The notes: a model not told the origin generated them from the letters alone. DNA of 64,000 nt from Hymenobacter sp. PAMC 26628 (GCF_001562275.1 NZ_CP014304.1:248001-312000), one strand, 5' to 3'; counted from the first letter of the stretch, positions 19,331 through 28,720 are shown. Numbers and translations are program-made.

Positions 19331-20866
19331 ATGGACGACCTCCGCACTGCCCTGCTCACCCTCAGCCCCGACGACCGCACCGAGTTTGGGCGGTTTCTCC
19401 AGCGCCAGCGCCAGCGGGTGGCCGGCCGCCAAGACGTGCGCCTCTACGAACTGCTGACGGGCCCCGCCCTGGGGCCCGCCGCGCTGGTGGCGCGCCTCTA
19501 CCCGGCGGGGCCCAACGCCGTGGCCTACTACGCCGTGCGCAAGCGCCTGCTGCTGCACCTCACCGATTTCCTGGTGCTGCGCCAGCGCCAGCACGACGCC
19601 ACGGCCGCCGCCGCCGTGCGCGGGCACCTTACCCTGGCCCAGTACCTGTTCGGGGCCGGCGTGCCGCGCCTGGCCTGGGGCACGCTGCGCAAGGCCGAAA
19701 AGCAGGCCCGCGACCACGAGCAGTACGAGGCCCTGAACGCGGTGTACAACCTGCAAATCCAGCACGCCGGCACGCCCCACGCCGAGCCCCTGCCCGACGT
19801 GCTGCGCCGCCGCCACGCCAACAAAAAAGCCGCCGACGAGGAGGAGCGCGCCAACATTGCCGACAGCCTGCTGCGCCACCGCCTGCGCGAGGCCCGCACC
19901 CAGGGCCGCCCAGCGGCGGCGTTCGACGCCATTGTGCAGGAAATCCTGGCCGAGTACGACTTGCAGGAAGCCTTCGCCCGCTCGCCCTCGCTGCTGTGCC
20001 GCCTGCTCAGCATTGCGCGCAGCGGCATGCTGGTGCGGCGCGATTTTGCTTCGTTCGCCCCCTTCGCCGAGCGCTGCTACGGGCTGATGGCGCGCCGCCA
20101 CGGCTTCGCGCCGGCCCAGCGCGGCTACCAGCTGCGGCTGCTCTACATGCTGGCCCACGCGCTGTACCGCACGCGCCACTTCGCCGAATCGGTGCGCTAC
20201 CTTGAGCAGGGGCGGGCGGTGCTGGCCGACGGCGGCCGGCCGCTGGTCGAGTTTGGGCCCCGGTTCACCTTTTTGCTGGCCGCCAACTACGCCTTCCTTC
20301 GCCGCAATGCCGAAAGCATTGCCCTGCTGGAAGGGGCCCTGCGCGCCGCGCCCGCCCTGCCTGCGCTCGACGCCATCACGGCCCGCCTCCAACTCACGTT
20401 TCACTACTTCGCCGAAGGCAACTTCCACAAAGCCAACCACGTGCTGCTGCGCCTGGGCCGCACCGACTACTGGCTGGAGCAGCACATGGGCCTGGAATGG
20501 CTGCTGAACCGCAACTTGGGCGAGCTGCTCATCCAGTTCGAGCTGGGCGCGGCCGACGTGGCGCTGCTCCGCCTGCGGGCCATCGACCGCGGCCTGCGCG
20601 AGCGGTTTCCCGCCGGGCCCGCCGGGGCCCCGGCCGCCGGGGGGGCCTACCGCTACGTACTCAGCTACCTGGCCCTGGTGCACGAAATATTGGAAGACCC
20701 CACCGTGGCCCAACGCCCCGCCTTCGCCCAAAAAGTAGCCCAAATGCCCGAATTCTGGCCCCTGGAGCGCGAAGACTTGCAGATCCAAAGCTTCTACGCC
20801 TGGTTGCGTGCCCGCATGCTGGGCCGTCCCTACTACGAGGTGCTACTAGAGGTAGCCACCGGTTGA
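19331..20866 (+). CDS. uncharacterised helical-repeat protein
   Basis: 511 residues starting at the ATG at 19331 (DDLRTALLTLSPDDRTEFGR). It has no signal peptide. It is almost wholly alpha-helical, with repeated Leu/Ala-rich helix pairs resembling TPR units from about residue 220 on (YQLRLLYMLAHALYRTRHFA, ESIALLEGALRAAP, LTFHYFAEGNFHKANHVLLR). Similar large cytosolic proteins starting with an 'L..LS..ER.EF..FL' helix are common in Bacteroidota and uncharacterised. A TTCCTTTG sequence lies just upstream. The TGA stop is followed by GGGCCCCC. Confidence 0.8.
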   Translation: MDDLRTALLTLSPDDRTEFGRFLQRQRQRVAGRQDVRLYELLTGPALGPAALVARLYPAGPNAVAYYAVRKRLLLHLTDFLVLRQRQHDATAAAAVRGHLTLAQYLFGAGVPRLAWGTLRKAEKQARDHEQYEALNAVYNLQIQHAGTPHAEPLPDVLRRRHANKKAADEEERANIADSLLRHRLREARTQGRPAAAFDAIVQEILAEYDLQEAFARSPSLLCRLLSIARSGMLVRRDFASFAPFAERCYGLMARRHGFAPAQRGYQLRLLYMLAHALYRTRHFAESVRYLEQGRAVLADGGRPLVEFGPRFTFLLAANYAFLRRNAESIALLEGALRAAPALPALDAITARLQLTFHYFAEGNFHKANHVLLRLGRTDYWLEQHMGLEWLLNRNLGELLIQFELGAADVALLRLRAIDRGLRERFPAGPAGAPAAGGAYRYVLSYLALVHEILEDPTVAQRPAFAQKVAQMPEFWPLEREDLQIQSFYAWLRARMLGRPYYEVLLEVATG

Positions 20867-20911
20867 GGGCCCCCAGCCGCAACCGTGCCCGCCGCTGGTA
20901 GCGCGCACAAA

Positions 20912-20944
20912 AAAAGCCTGAACCCCGCAGGGGCCCAGGCTTTT
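20912..20944. terminator. bidirectional intrinsic terminator
   Basis: AAAAGCCTG paired with CAGGCTTTT around a GC-rich loop. A-tract and T-tract on either side serve the converging genes at 19331 and 20969. Confidence 0.75.
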
Positions 20945-20968
20945 GGCGCAGCGGCGCGAGCCGGTTGC

Positions 20969-21400
20969 TTAGTTGTTCATGCCTTGCTTGAGGTTGGCTT
21001 TGGTTTCGCGGGCCGACTTGGCGGTGGCGTCGCCCAGGGCGTCCATGCGGTGGCCGGCTTTGTCCATGGCCTCCTTGGTGTTGGCTTTGGCTTCGGTAGC
21101 GTTGGCGTCCATTTTGGCACCAGCGGCGTCCATCTTGGCGCCCATTTTGGCACCAGTGGCGTCCATTTTGGCACCGGCGGTTTGAGCACCTTCTTTCAGG
21201 TTGGCCGAAGCGTTGTCGACGGCGGCACCGGCGGCGGCACCGGCCTGGGTGGCCGTCATGGCCGAACTATCGGTGGTTACGGTCGCCGTGGTACTGCCAT
21301 CAGCGGTCTGCTCGGTGGTTTTGGTGGTGTCGGTGCTGCAAGCGGTGGCAGACAGGGCAACGGCGGTGGCGGCAATCAGGGTTTTGAAGGAAACTTGCAT
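20969..21400 (-). CDS. LEA-like repetitive lipoprotein
   Basis: 143 residues from the ATG at 21400. The lipoprotein signal ends in LSATAC (Cys about 20). After a Thr-rich linker come tandem 7- to 11-residue units of the type GAKMDATGAKMGAKMDAAG, then TEAKANTKEAMDKAG. This is the charged amphipathic pattern of LEA/apolipoprotein-like proteins. They protect membranes or proteins in desiccation; that role here is inference. Hymenobacter are desiccation-tolerant soil and dust bacteria, which would fit. Confidence 0.75.
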   Translation of the reverse strand: MQVSFKTLIAATAVALSATACSTDTTKTTEQTADGSTTATVTTDSSAMTATQAGAAAGAAVDNASANLKEGAQTAGAKMDATGAKMGAKMDAAGAKMDANATEAKANTKEAMDKAGHRMDALGDATAKSARETKANLKQGMNN

Positions 21401-21556
21401 GGGATTAAAAACAAAAGTGGGGTGAGAATGCGGTCGGTAATCAGCTGTGCCGCCAAAAGGTAACCCAACCGTGGGGGCCCCCGGCAACGGTTTTTTAACT
21501 TTTTGGGCGGCTGGCAAGTATAGCCCGTCATCTAATCTTCCCAAACTGCCGACCCC

Positions 21557-21958
21557 ATGGATTCTACCGCCGCCACCCCGTCCAACGCCGCCCAGCCCGC
21601 CGTGCCCTTGTCGGTAACTGACCAACAGGCCACCGCCTTGCTCGACGATACCTTGGCCCTGCTTAGCCATGGCTTACCCGCCAAAGCCGATGGCCCCGGC
21701 AGCACCGAGATTGACCGTTGGGCCGCCGTGCTGGCGTCATCAGACCGTCCGGGCCTGGCCAAAATAACCCAGGAGCTCGGCCAGCTCGGCGAGTTGCTGA
21801 GCGGCCCCAACGCCGCCTCGCACGAAGTGGCCGAGCTGCTGGCCAGCCTCAGCGCCGAAACCATCAAAGTGGCCGAAACGGCCCCCGGCAACTACGCCGG
21901 GCCGCTCGGCAACCTGGGCACGCTGCTGCGCAAAGCGGCTAATTCGTTGTCGCGGTAG
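21557..21958 (+). CDS. small cytosolic protein of unknown function
   Basis: 133 residues without a signal peptide. It begins with an Ala/Pro/Thr-rich tail (about 1-20) and then amphipathic helices (TDQQATALLDDTLALLSHGL, LAKITQELGQLGELLSG, VAELLASLSAETIKVAE). I do not recognise the family. It is followed by a hairpin at 21982-22028 and a second uncharacterised gene. Confidence 0.6.
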   Translation: MDSTAATPSNAAQPAVPLSVTDQQATALLDDTLALLSHGLPAKADGPGSTEIDRWAAVLASSDRPGLAKITQELGQLGELLSGPNAASHEVAELLASLSAETIKVAETAPGNYAGPLGNLGTLLRKAANSLSR

Positions 21959-21981
21959 CCACCCGCCGGCCGCGTGCCGCC

Positions 21982-22028
21982 CAGAAGCGCGAACTTTGCC
22001 GCCCGCCGCGGCCAAGTTCGCGCTTCTG
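21982..22028. terminator. hairpin between two uncharacterised genes
   Basis: CAGAAGCGCGAACTT and its exact complement form a 15-bp stem around a 17-base GC-rich loop. It has no long T-tract. It ends six bases before the ATG at 22034, so it could act on termination of the upstream gene or on translation of the next. Confidence 0.5.
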
Positions 22029-22033
22029 CCTTT

Positions 22034-23047
22034 ATGCCCGATTTCTCCCCCGCCGACCTCACGCCCTACGACCCGTTTGAGGGCATGCGCTTCGGCCCCG
22101 CCACGTGCTTCCTCAGCGGGCAGCCCGTGGGGCCCGCCGACACCGTGCCCGTGTTTGCCGACTGGCTGCAAGTGCATTACGGACTGGCCGACCGGCCCAT
22201 CCAGCTCCTCGATCAAAGCACCGTGGCCTTCCGCGACCTGTGCCTGCCGGCCAGCCCCGCGGTGCGCCCGCGCCTCGAAGCGCTGGAGGCCACCGTGGCC
22301 GCCGCCGCTGCCGAGGGCCCCGACGCCCTGCGTGCCCTCGGCGACGACACGCTGTTTCTGTGGTTGGGCAAGATGTTCTACGGCATCTTCATCACCGAGC
22401 TGCTCACCGAATTAGCGCCCCTCATCCGGCCCCGCTACCCACTGGCCGAAAACGCGGCGCTGCTGCGCAAGTTTCAGGTGTTTTTCCAGCTACTCCAAGG
22501 CCTGCGCGTGCCCACCGAGTACGCCGACTTTGTGCCCGGCTCGGTGTTCGTGCTCGAAGTAGACCCGGCCGAGGATGCGGTGCCTTTTGAGTACGACGAC
22601 GACCTCAACACGCTGGTGTTCAGTATTAAAATGGGGCAGTCGGTGCTGGTGGCGTGCCTGGCCGACATCGGCCTGATTGGCCAGGCCATGCGCCAGGTGT
22701 ACGCCGACGCCCGGCGGCCCCTGCACCCAGTGCAGGTGGCCGAGTTCAAGGCGCGGGTGTACTACGCGGCGCACTTACTGCACATGGTGCCCGACCTGTA
22801 CCCGCGCCACCCGCGGCCCGGCGACACGCACCTAGTATTCGACGCGCTGATTGACGACGTGGGCGTGGCCATCTTCAACCCCTGGGAAAACGGCGCCTAC
22901 GCCCAGGCCCTGGCCGAACTGTGGCACCGCTGGGGCATCACGCCCGCCGACGTCAACCGCGACCCCGCTCAACCCCTCAGCTTGCTGTATGCCCCCGATG
23001 GTACGCCCCGCTCCGTGGCGCATTGGGCAGGGCCGATAAGGGATTAA
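22034..23047 (+). CDS. uncharacterised cytosolic protein
   Basis: 337 residues from the ATG at 22034 (PDFSPADLTPYDPFEGMRFG). Notable is an early CFLSGQPVGPADTVPVFADW segment reminiscent of a small metal or zinc-ribbon-like entry motif, though only one Cys is present. The rest is mixed alpha/beta with no membrane segment. I do not recognise the family. The start was chosen because the upstream extension overlaps the hairpin. Confidence 0.75.
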   Translation: MPDFSPADLTPYDPFEGMRFGPATCFLSGQPVGPADTVPVFADWLQVHYGLADRPIQLLDQSTVAFRDLCLPASPAVRPRLEALEATVAAAAAEGPDALRALGDDTLFLWLGKMFYGIFITELLTELAPLIRPRYPLAENAALLRKFQVFFQLLQGLRVPTEYADFVPGSVFVLEVDPAEDAVPFEYDDDLNTLVFSIKMGQSVLVACLADIGLIGQAMRQVYADARRPLHPVQVAEFKARVYYAAHLLHMVPDLYPRHPRPGDTHLVFDALIDDVGVAIFNPWENGAYAQALAELWHRWGITPADVNRDPAQPLSLLYAPDGTPRSVAHWAGPIRD

Positions 23048-23100
23048 GAGCCAGCGCAAACCATTTCTAGCACAATTTGGGGGCCCCGGGACGCGTTCTT

Positions 23101-23121
23101 CAATAAAATGGCATTTTATTG
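23101..23121. promoter_or_regulatory. perfect palindrome upstream of sucA
   Basis: CAATAAAATG, one central G, CATTTTATTG: 10-bp perfect arms in an AT-rich gap. Part of the motif (GTAAAATGG) recurs about ten bases on. It has the form of a regulator site rather than a terminator. Confidence 0.35.
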
Positions 23122-23211
23122 ATAGATTGCCAGTAAAATGGGGTAGCATCGAAAGCCGAATTCAAACTTATGTATTTGGTAAATAGGTCCATTTGTAAAC
23201 CCGGTTATAGG

Positions 23212-23243
23212 TTTGGGCTTTGTTTTCAGGCCTTTTACTTTTG
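23212..23243 (+). promoter_or_regulatory. Bacteroidota promoter for sucA
   Basis: TTTG (23212-23215), 20 bases, then TACTTTTG (23236-23243). This matches the TTTG-N19/20-TAnnTTTG consensus, with 30 bases between it and the chosen ATG. It is the best promoter in the window. Confidence 0.7.
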
Positions 23244-23273
23244 CGCTGCCATACCCACCCAGCACTTTCGCCC

Positions 23274-26198
23274 ATGGATTCCTACTCGTATATCGCCAAC
23301 GCTGATGCGGTGGCCATCGAAACCCTGTACCAAGCGTACCAGCAAAACCCCGAATCGGTAGATTTTGGCTGGCGCAAATTTTTCGAAGGGTTTGATTTCT
23401 CGCAGCAATTCCCAGCCGAGGGGGCCCCGGCCACCAATGGCAACGGTGCTGCGGTGGCGCCCGCCGGCCTGGTAACGGCGCCCGCTGCGCCGGCCGCGCC
23501 CCAGCCCAACGACTACGGCGTGCTGAACACCGTGGCCTCGACCAACAACGCCCCGGCCGGCCTAGTGAGCAGCGAAAGTGCGCCCAGCGACAAGGAGACG
23601 GCCGTCCGCAACCTCATCCACGCCTTCCGCAGCCGCGGCCACCTGCGCGCCAAAACCAACCCGGTGCGCGAGCGCAAGGACCGCCAGCCCCGCCTCGACC
23701 TGCCCGACTTTGGGCTGAGCGACGCCGACTTGGACACGGCTTTCCGCAACGGCGAAATGCTGGGCCTGGGGCCCCAGGCCAAGTTGCGCGACATCATTGC
23801 GGCGCTGGAAAAAATTTACACCGGCACGGTGGGCTTCGAGTACATGTACATCCGCGACCCGGAGGTGCTGGACTGGCTGCGCGAGAAAATCGAGCGCGAA
23901 GCCCTGGCCTTCAACCCCGGCGTGGAGTACAAAAAGCGCATCCTCAAGAAGCTGAACGAGGCGGTGGTGTTCGAGAACTTCTTGCACACCAAGTTCTTGG
24001 GGCAGAAGCGCTTCTCGCTCGAAGGCGGCGAAACCACCATTCCGGCCCTGGACGCCATCATTGGCAAGGGCGCTGATTTGGGGGTGCAGGAAGTGATGAT
24101 TGGCATGGCCCACCGCGGCCGCCTGAACGTGCTGGCCAACATCATGGGCAAAACGTACGAGCAGATTTTCTCGGAGTTTGAGGGCACGGCCATCCCCGAC
24201 CTCACCATGGGCGACGGCGACGTGAAGTACCACATGGGCTACTCGTCGGAGGTGGAAACGGCTAATGGCAAGAAAGTTAACCTGAAGCTGGCCCCCAACC
24301 CCTCGCACCTCGAGGCGGTGAACCCGGTAGTGGAAGGCTTTGTGCGCGCCAAAATCGAGCACCAGTACGCCGGCGACTACCACAAAATCCTGCCCATCCT
24401 CATCCACGGCGACGCGGCGCTGGCCGGCCAGGGCATCGGCTACGAGCTGACCCAGATGTCGCAGCTGGAAGGCTACAAAACCGGCGGCACGGTGCACTTC
24501 GTCATCAACAACCAGGTGGGCTTTACCACTGATTTTGAGGACGCCCGCTCGTCGATTTACTGCACCGACCTGGCCAAGATGATTGACGCGCCGGTGATTC
24601 ACGTCAACGGCGACGACCCGGAGGCCGTGGTATTTGCCGCGCAGCTCGCCGCCGAGTACCGCCAGCAGTTCCACGCCGATTTCTTCATCGACATGGTGTG
24701 CTACCGCCGCCACGGCCACAACGAGTCCGACGAGCCCAAGTTCACCCAGCCCACGCTCTACAACATCATCTCGAAGCACCAGAACCCGCGCGAGGTGTAC
24801 AACGCCACGCTGGTGCAGCGCGGCGACGTGGACGCCGAGCTGGCCAACCAGATGGACAAGGAGTTCCGCGATACGCTGCAAGCCCGCCTCGACTTGGTGA
24901 AGCAGAAACCGCTGCCTTATAAGTACCAGGCCCTGGAAAATGAGTGGCGTAGCCTGCGCCGCAGCACCAACGAAGACTTCGCCCAATCGCCTGAAACCGG
25001 CGTGTCGGAGGAAGTGGTGGCGAAGGTGGCCAAGGCCCTGACCACGATTCCCGACGGCTTCAAGCCCATCAAGCAGATTGACAACTTGCTGCGTGAGCGC
25101 CGCAAGATGTTCTACGAAACCCGCGTGCTGAACTGGGCCGCCGGCGAGCTACTGGCCTACGGCTCGCTGCTGACCGAAAACCACATCGTGCGCGTGAGCG
25201 GCCAGGACGTGCAGCGCGGCACGTTCTCGCACCGCCACGCCGTGCTGCACGACGCCGAAACCTCGGCGCCCTACAACTCGCTGAACCACCTGGAGGGTGA
25301 GCACCAGCAGCTGAGCATCTTCAACTCGCTGCTGAGCGAGTACGCGGTACTAGGCTTCGAATTTGGCTACGGCATGGCCAACCCCACGGCCCTGGTGGTG
25401 TGGGAAGCGCAGTTCGGCGACTTCGCCAACGGGGCCCAAACCATGATCGACCAGTTCGTGGTGAGCTCCGAGAGCAAGTGGCAGCGCATGAACGGCCTGG
25501 TGATGCTGCTGCCTCACGGCTACGAGGGCCAGGGCCCCGAGCACTCCAACGCCCGCCCCGAGCGCTTCCTCCAGCTCGCCGCCGAGAACAACATTGTGGT
25601 GGCCAACGTGACCACGCCGGCCAACTTCTTCCACCTGCTGCGCCGCCAGCTGACGTGGAGCTTCCGCAAGCCGCTGGTGGTGATGTCGCCCAAGTCGATG
25701 CTGCGCAACCCGCTGTGCGTGTCGCCGATTGACGAGTTCACCAGCGGCCGCTTCCGCGAGGTGCTGGCCGACGATTACGCCGAAGCCAGGAAAGTGAAGC
25801 GCGTGCTGCTGTGCTCGGGCAAAGTGTACTACGACCTGCTCGACGAGCAGCGCACCAGCAACCGCACCGACGTGGCCCTGGTGCGCGTGGAGCAGCTGCA
25901 CCCCTTTCCGCAGCAACAATTGCAGGCCGAGCTGGCCAAGTACCCCAAAGCCAAGGTGTACTGGGTACAAGAGGAGCCCGAGAACATGGGCTACTGGAAC
26001 TACCTGCTCCGCTTCATGCGCCGCGAGCTGGAGGACGTGGTAGCCCGCAAGCCCTCGGCCTCGCCGGCCACCGGCTACAACAAAATCCACATCAAGGAGC
26101 AGAAAGACCTCGTGGCCCGCGCCTTCGACAACCCCAAGGAAGCCGTGGCCACCGAGCAAATAAAGGAAACGGCCGCAATCGCCAAAAAGCAGGACTAG
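23274..26198 (+). CDS. sucA: 2-oxoglutarate dehydrogenase E1 component
   Basis: 974 residues from the ATG at 23274 (DSYSYIANADAVAIETLYQA). It is the thiamine-diphosphate-dependent E1 of the TCA-cycle 2-oxoglutarate dehydrogenase complex. Visible parts are the N-terminal E2-binding region (YQQNPESVDFGWRKFFEGF), an Ala/Pro linker, GMAHRGRLNVLANIMGK, the cofactor region around HGDAALAGQG and INNQVGFTT, and the C-terminal transketolase-like domain. Length matches the family. A strong promoter lies upstream and sucB follows by 114 bases, so the two are probably cotranscribed. Confidence 0.97.
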   Translation: MDSYSYIANADAVAIETLYQAYQQNPESVDFGWRKFFEGFDFSQQFPAEGAPATNGNGAAVAPAGLVTAPAAPAAPQPNDYGVLNTVASTNNAPAGLVSSESAPSDKETAVRNLIHAFRSRGHLRAKTNPVRERKDRQPRLDLPDFGLSDADLDTAFRNGEMLGLGPQAKLRDIIAALEKIYTGTVGFEYMYIRDPEVLDWLREKIEREALAFNPGVEYKKRILKKLNEAVVFENFLHTKFLGQKRFSLEGGETTIPALDAIIGKGADLGVQEVMIGMAHRGRLNVLANIMGKTYEQIFSEFEGTAIPDLTMGDGDVKYHMGYSSEVETANGKKVNLKLAPNPSHLEAVNPVVEGFVRAKIEHQYAGDYHKILPILIHGDAALAGQGIGYELTQMSQLEGYKTGGTVHFVINNQVGFTTDFEDARSSIYCTDLAKMIDAPVIHVNGDDPEAVVFAAQLAAEYRQQFHADFFIDMVCYRRHGHNESDEPKFTQPTLYNIISKHQNPREVYNATLVQRGDVDAELANQMDKEFRDTLQARLDLVKQKPLPYKYQALENEWRSLRRSTNEDFAQSPETGVSEEVVAKVAKALTTIPDGFKPIKQIDNLLRERRKMFYETRVLNWAAGELLAYGSLLTENHIVRVSGQDVQRGTFSHRHAVLHDAETSAPYNSLNHLEGEHQQLSIFNSLLSEYAVLGFEFGYGMANPTALVVWEAQFGDFANGAQTMIDQFVVSSESKWQRMNGLVMLLPHGYEGQGPEHSNARPERFLQLAAENNIVVANVTTPANFFHLLRRQLTWSFRKPLVVMSPKSMLRNPLCVSPIDEFTSGRFREVLADDYAEARKVKRVLLCSGKVYYDLLDEQRTSNRTDVALVRVEQLHPFPQQQLQAELAKYPKAKVYWVQEEPENMGYWNYLLRFMRRELEDVVARKPSASPATGYNKIHIKEQKDLVARAFDNPKEAVATEQIKETAAIAKKQD

Positions 26199-26312
26199 CC
26201 GTACTAAGCGAGCCGCGGCCATTGTGCGGTTGGCCGCCTTGGCCCTCTCCCTGCCGGGGCCCCCTTGCTTCTCTAACTTACACCTTCCAGACGCTTTCCC
26301 CACCTGTTGCTC

Positions 26313-28004
26313 ATGCCCACCGAAATCAAAATTCCCGCCGTTGGCGAGTCCATCACGGAAGTAACCATTGCCAAGTGGCTGAAAAAAGACGGCGACGCCG
26401 TGAAGCGCGACGAGGTAATTGCCGAGCTTGAATCCGACAAAGCCACGTTTGAGCTGCCCGCTGAGGCTGCTGGTGTACTGAAAATTCGGGTGGCCGAAGG
26501 CGAAACCATCGGCATCGGCACCACCATTGCCGAGCTCGACGGTGGCAGCGAGGCCACTGGGCCCCCCGCCGATGCGGCCCCTACTGCTGCGGCCCCGGCC
26601 GCCTCCGCGACCGACCCGCTGACGAAAGGTGAAGAAAACCCGCAGGCCAGCGACCAGGCTGGCTACGGTGGGGCCCCGGCCGACCGCCCCGGCGGAAGCC
26701 CGACCGCGGCTCCGGTGGTGGCACTTGCCCCCGCCGCTGGCGGTGGCGGCACCGTGGAAATGACGATTCCCGCCGTCGGCGAGTCCATCACGGAAGTAAC
26801 CGTTGCCAAGTGGCTGAAGCCCGATGGGGCTTTCGTGAAACGCGACGAAGTGATTGCCGAGCTGGAGTCGGACAAAGCCACGTTTGAGCTGCCCGTCGAT
26901 ACCGAAGGCATTCTGCGCCACGCCGCCCAGGAGGGCGAAACCATCGGCATCGGGGCCCTGATTGCCCGCATCGAAAGCGGCAGCGGGGCCTCGGCGGCTG
27001 CGGCCCCCGCCGCCCCGGCAGCGGCCGTGCCCCTGGCCCAAGCGCCCGCCGCGCCCAGCGCCGCAACGTACGCTACGGGCGTGCCCTCGCCGGCCGCCGG
27101 TAAAATCTTAGGCGAGAAGGGCGTATCCGCCGCCGACGTGGCCGGCTCGGGCCGCGACGGCCGCATCACCAAGGAAGATGCTCAAAACGCGCAGGCCAAG
27201 CCCGCCGCTCCCGCTCCGCAAGCTGCTCCGCAAGCTGCTCCGCAAGCTGCTCCGGCGGCGCCCGCGGCGGCCCCGGCAGCGGCATCCGCTGCCCTGGCCG
27301 GCAGCCGTGGCCAGCGCCGCGAGCGCATGAGTAACCTGCGCAAAACGGTGGCCCGCCGCTTGGTGGCCGTGAAAAACGAAACGGCTATGCTCACCACCTT
27401 CAACGAGGTGAACATGCAGCCCATCATGGACTTGCGCACCAAGTTCAAGGACAAGTTCAAGGAGAAAAACGGCGTGGGCCTGGGCTTCATGTCGTTCTTC
27501 ACCAAGGCCGTGTGCGTGGCCCTGAAAGAGTGGCCCGCCGTAAACGCCCAAATCGACGGCACTGACTTGGTGTACAACGACTTTTGCGACATCAGCATCG
27601 CCGTGTCGGCCCCCAAGGGCTTGGTGGTGCCCGTGATCCGCAACGCCGAACAGCTCTCGTTTGACGGCATTGAAAAAGAAGTAGTGCGCCTGGCTGTGCT
27701 GGCCCGCGACAATAAACTCACCATCGAGCAGATGACGGGCGGCACGTTCACCATCACCAACGGTGGCGTTTTCGGCTCGATGCTGAGCACGCCCATTATC
27801 AACGCCCCGCAGTCGGCCATCCTGGGGATGCACAACATCATCCAGCGCCCCATCGCCGAGAACGGCCAAGTGGTGATTCGGCCCATGATGTACCTGGCCC
27901 TCAGCTACGACCACCGCATCATCGACGGCCGCGAATCCGTCAGCTTTCTGGTGCGGGTGAAGGAGTTGCTCGAAGACCCCACCCGCCTGCTGCTGGGCGT
28001 GTAG
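26313..28004 (+). CDS. sucB: dihydrolipoyl succinyltransferase (2-oxoglutarate dehydrogenase E2)
   Basis: 563 residues from the ATG at 26313. It carries two lipoyl domains (about 1-78 and 148-228), each with the lipoyl-lysine motif [12 protein letters not shown]. Then come Ala/Pro linkers, a peripheral subunit-binding domain ([20 protein letters not shown]) and the catalytic domain, ending in [20 protein letters not shown] with the HxxxDG motif. Two lipoyl domains instead of the usual one make it longer than Escherichia coli SucB. The two domains are nearly identical at DNA level, suggesting recent duplication or gene conversion. Confidence 0.95.
   Translation: MPTEIKIPAVGESITEVTIAKWLKKDGDAVKRDEVIAELESDKATFELPAEAAGVLKIRVAEGETIGIGTTIAELDGGSEATGPPADAAPTAAAPAASATDPLTKGEENPQASDQAGYGGAPADRPGGSPTAAPVVALAPAAGGGGTVEMTIPAVGESITEVTVAKWLKPDGAFVKRDEVIAELESDKATFELPVDTEGILRHAAQEGETIGIGALIARIESGSGASAAAAPAAPAAAVPLAQAPAAPSAATYATGVPSPAAGKILGEKGVSAADVAGSGRDGRITKEDAQNAQAKPAAPAPQAAPQAAPQAAPAAPAAAPAAASAALAGSRGQRRERMSNLRKTVARRLVAVKNETAMLTTFNEVNMQPIMDLRTKFKDKFKEKNGVGLGFMSFFTKAVCVALKEWPAVNAQIDGTDLVYNDFCDISIAVSAPKGLVVPVIRNAEQLSFDGIEKEVVRLAVLARDNKLTIEQMTGGTFTITNGGVFGSMLSTPIINAPQSAILGMHNIIQRPIAENGQVVIRPMMYLALSYDHRIIDGRESVSFLVRVKELLEDPTRLLLGV
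27219..27254 (+). repeat. tandem repeat in sucB linker
   Basis: Three exact copies of the 12-base unit CAAGCTGCTCCG encode Gln-Ala-Ala-Pro repeats in the Ala/Pro linker after the E3-binding domain. In-frame copy changes would alter linker length without breaking the gene. Confidence 0.85.
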
Positions 28005-28053
28005 GGCCCCCAGCGGGTAGCGTAAAAAAACCAGCCTTCGGGCCGCGGTTTCC

Positions 28054-28105
28054 GTTAAGGCTACGGGCCGGGCACATGCGCCCGGCCCGTAGCCTTAACT
28101 TTTTT
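28054..28105 (+). terminator. strong intrinsic terminator after sucB
   Basis: Perfect 20-bp stem (28054-28073 with 28080-28099), six-base loop, then a T-rich run of CTTTTTT type ending at the base before the ATG at 28106. It ends the sucAB transcript. Because it abuts the next start codon it could also gate that gene. Confidence 0.85.
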
Positions 28106-28654
28106 ATGAAAGCCAAGAAACCGAAAGCCGCCAAGTTCAACAAGGACGCTAACTGGCCCAAGCCAGCGCCCACCGCCCGCTTCTGGCCCGTACTGGGCCT
28201 AGCCGCCCTGTCGGGCATGCGCACCACCAGCGGCCCCACCTTCCTCAGCCACTACCTGAGTAGGCAGGCCCGGCCCAAGGGCTTGGCCAAGTCACCGCTT
28301 CGTTTCCTGCAAAACGCCACCGTGGCTAGCACCCTCAAGGGCCTGCTGGGCCTGGAGTTCGTGGGCGACAAGTCGCCCAAAACGGGCAACCGCACCGAGC
28401 CCCAGCAGCTGGGGGCCCGGGCTGCCTCGGGGGCCCTGGTGGGGGCCACGCTCTACAAAGCCCGCGGCGGCAACGCCCTGAGCGGGGCCCTGGTGGGCAG
28501 CCTGGGGGCGGTGGCCTCCACATTCCTCACGTTCTGGCTGCGCAAAACCATCAGCGAGCGCACGCATACCCACACGTCGCTCGTGGGCCTGGGTGAAGAC
28601 GCGCTGGTGGTAGCCGGCGGCTCAGCCTGGGTGGCGGCGCAGGCCAAGAAATAG
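28106..28654 (+). CDS. DUF4126 family membrane protein
   Basis: 182 residues with the DUF4126 pattern: LSGMRTTSGPTFLSHYLS, ELVGDKSPKTGNRTEPQQL (starting here as EFVGDKSPKTGNRTEP), ASGALVGATLYKARGG and a C-terminal LGEDALVVAGGSAWVA. Several hydrophobic helices suggest an inner-membrane protein. Function unknown. The ATG directly follows the T-tract of the sucB terminator, leaving no room for a normal leader. An internal Met at about residue 38 would lose the basic N-terminus and is less likely. Confidence 0.75.
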   Translation: MKAKKPKAAKFNKDANWPKPAPTARFWPVLGLAALSGMRTTSGPTFLSHYLSRQARPKGLAKSPLRFLQNATVASTLKGLLGLEFVGDKSPKTGNRTEPQQLGARAASGALVGATLYKARGGNALSGALVGSLGAVASTFLTFWLRKTISERTHTHTSLVGLGEDALVVAGGSAWVAAQAKK

Positions 28655-28685
28655 GGGCCCGGCAAGTGGTTGCCGCGACGGCAAC

Positions 28686-28720
28686 GCCCGGCGTGCAGGT
28701 TTGCACGCCGGGCTTTTTTT
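28686..28720 (+). terminator. intrinsic terminator
   Basis: GCCCGGCGTGCA and its exact complement around a four-base loop, followed by seven T. It ends the DUF4126 transcript. Confidence 0.9.

Noticed and set aside
25350..27041. A 563-codon antisense frame over sucA/sucB
   Set aside because: It crosses the gap between two well-recognised genes, and its repeats mirror the lipoyl domains in reverse.
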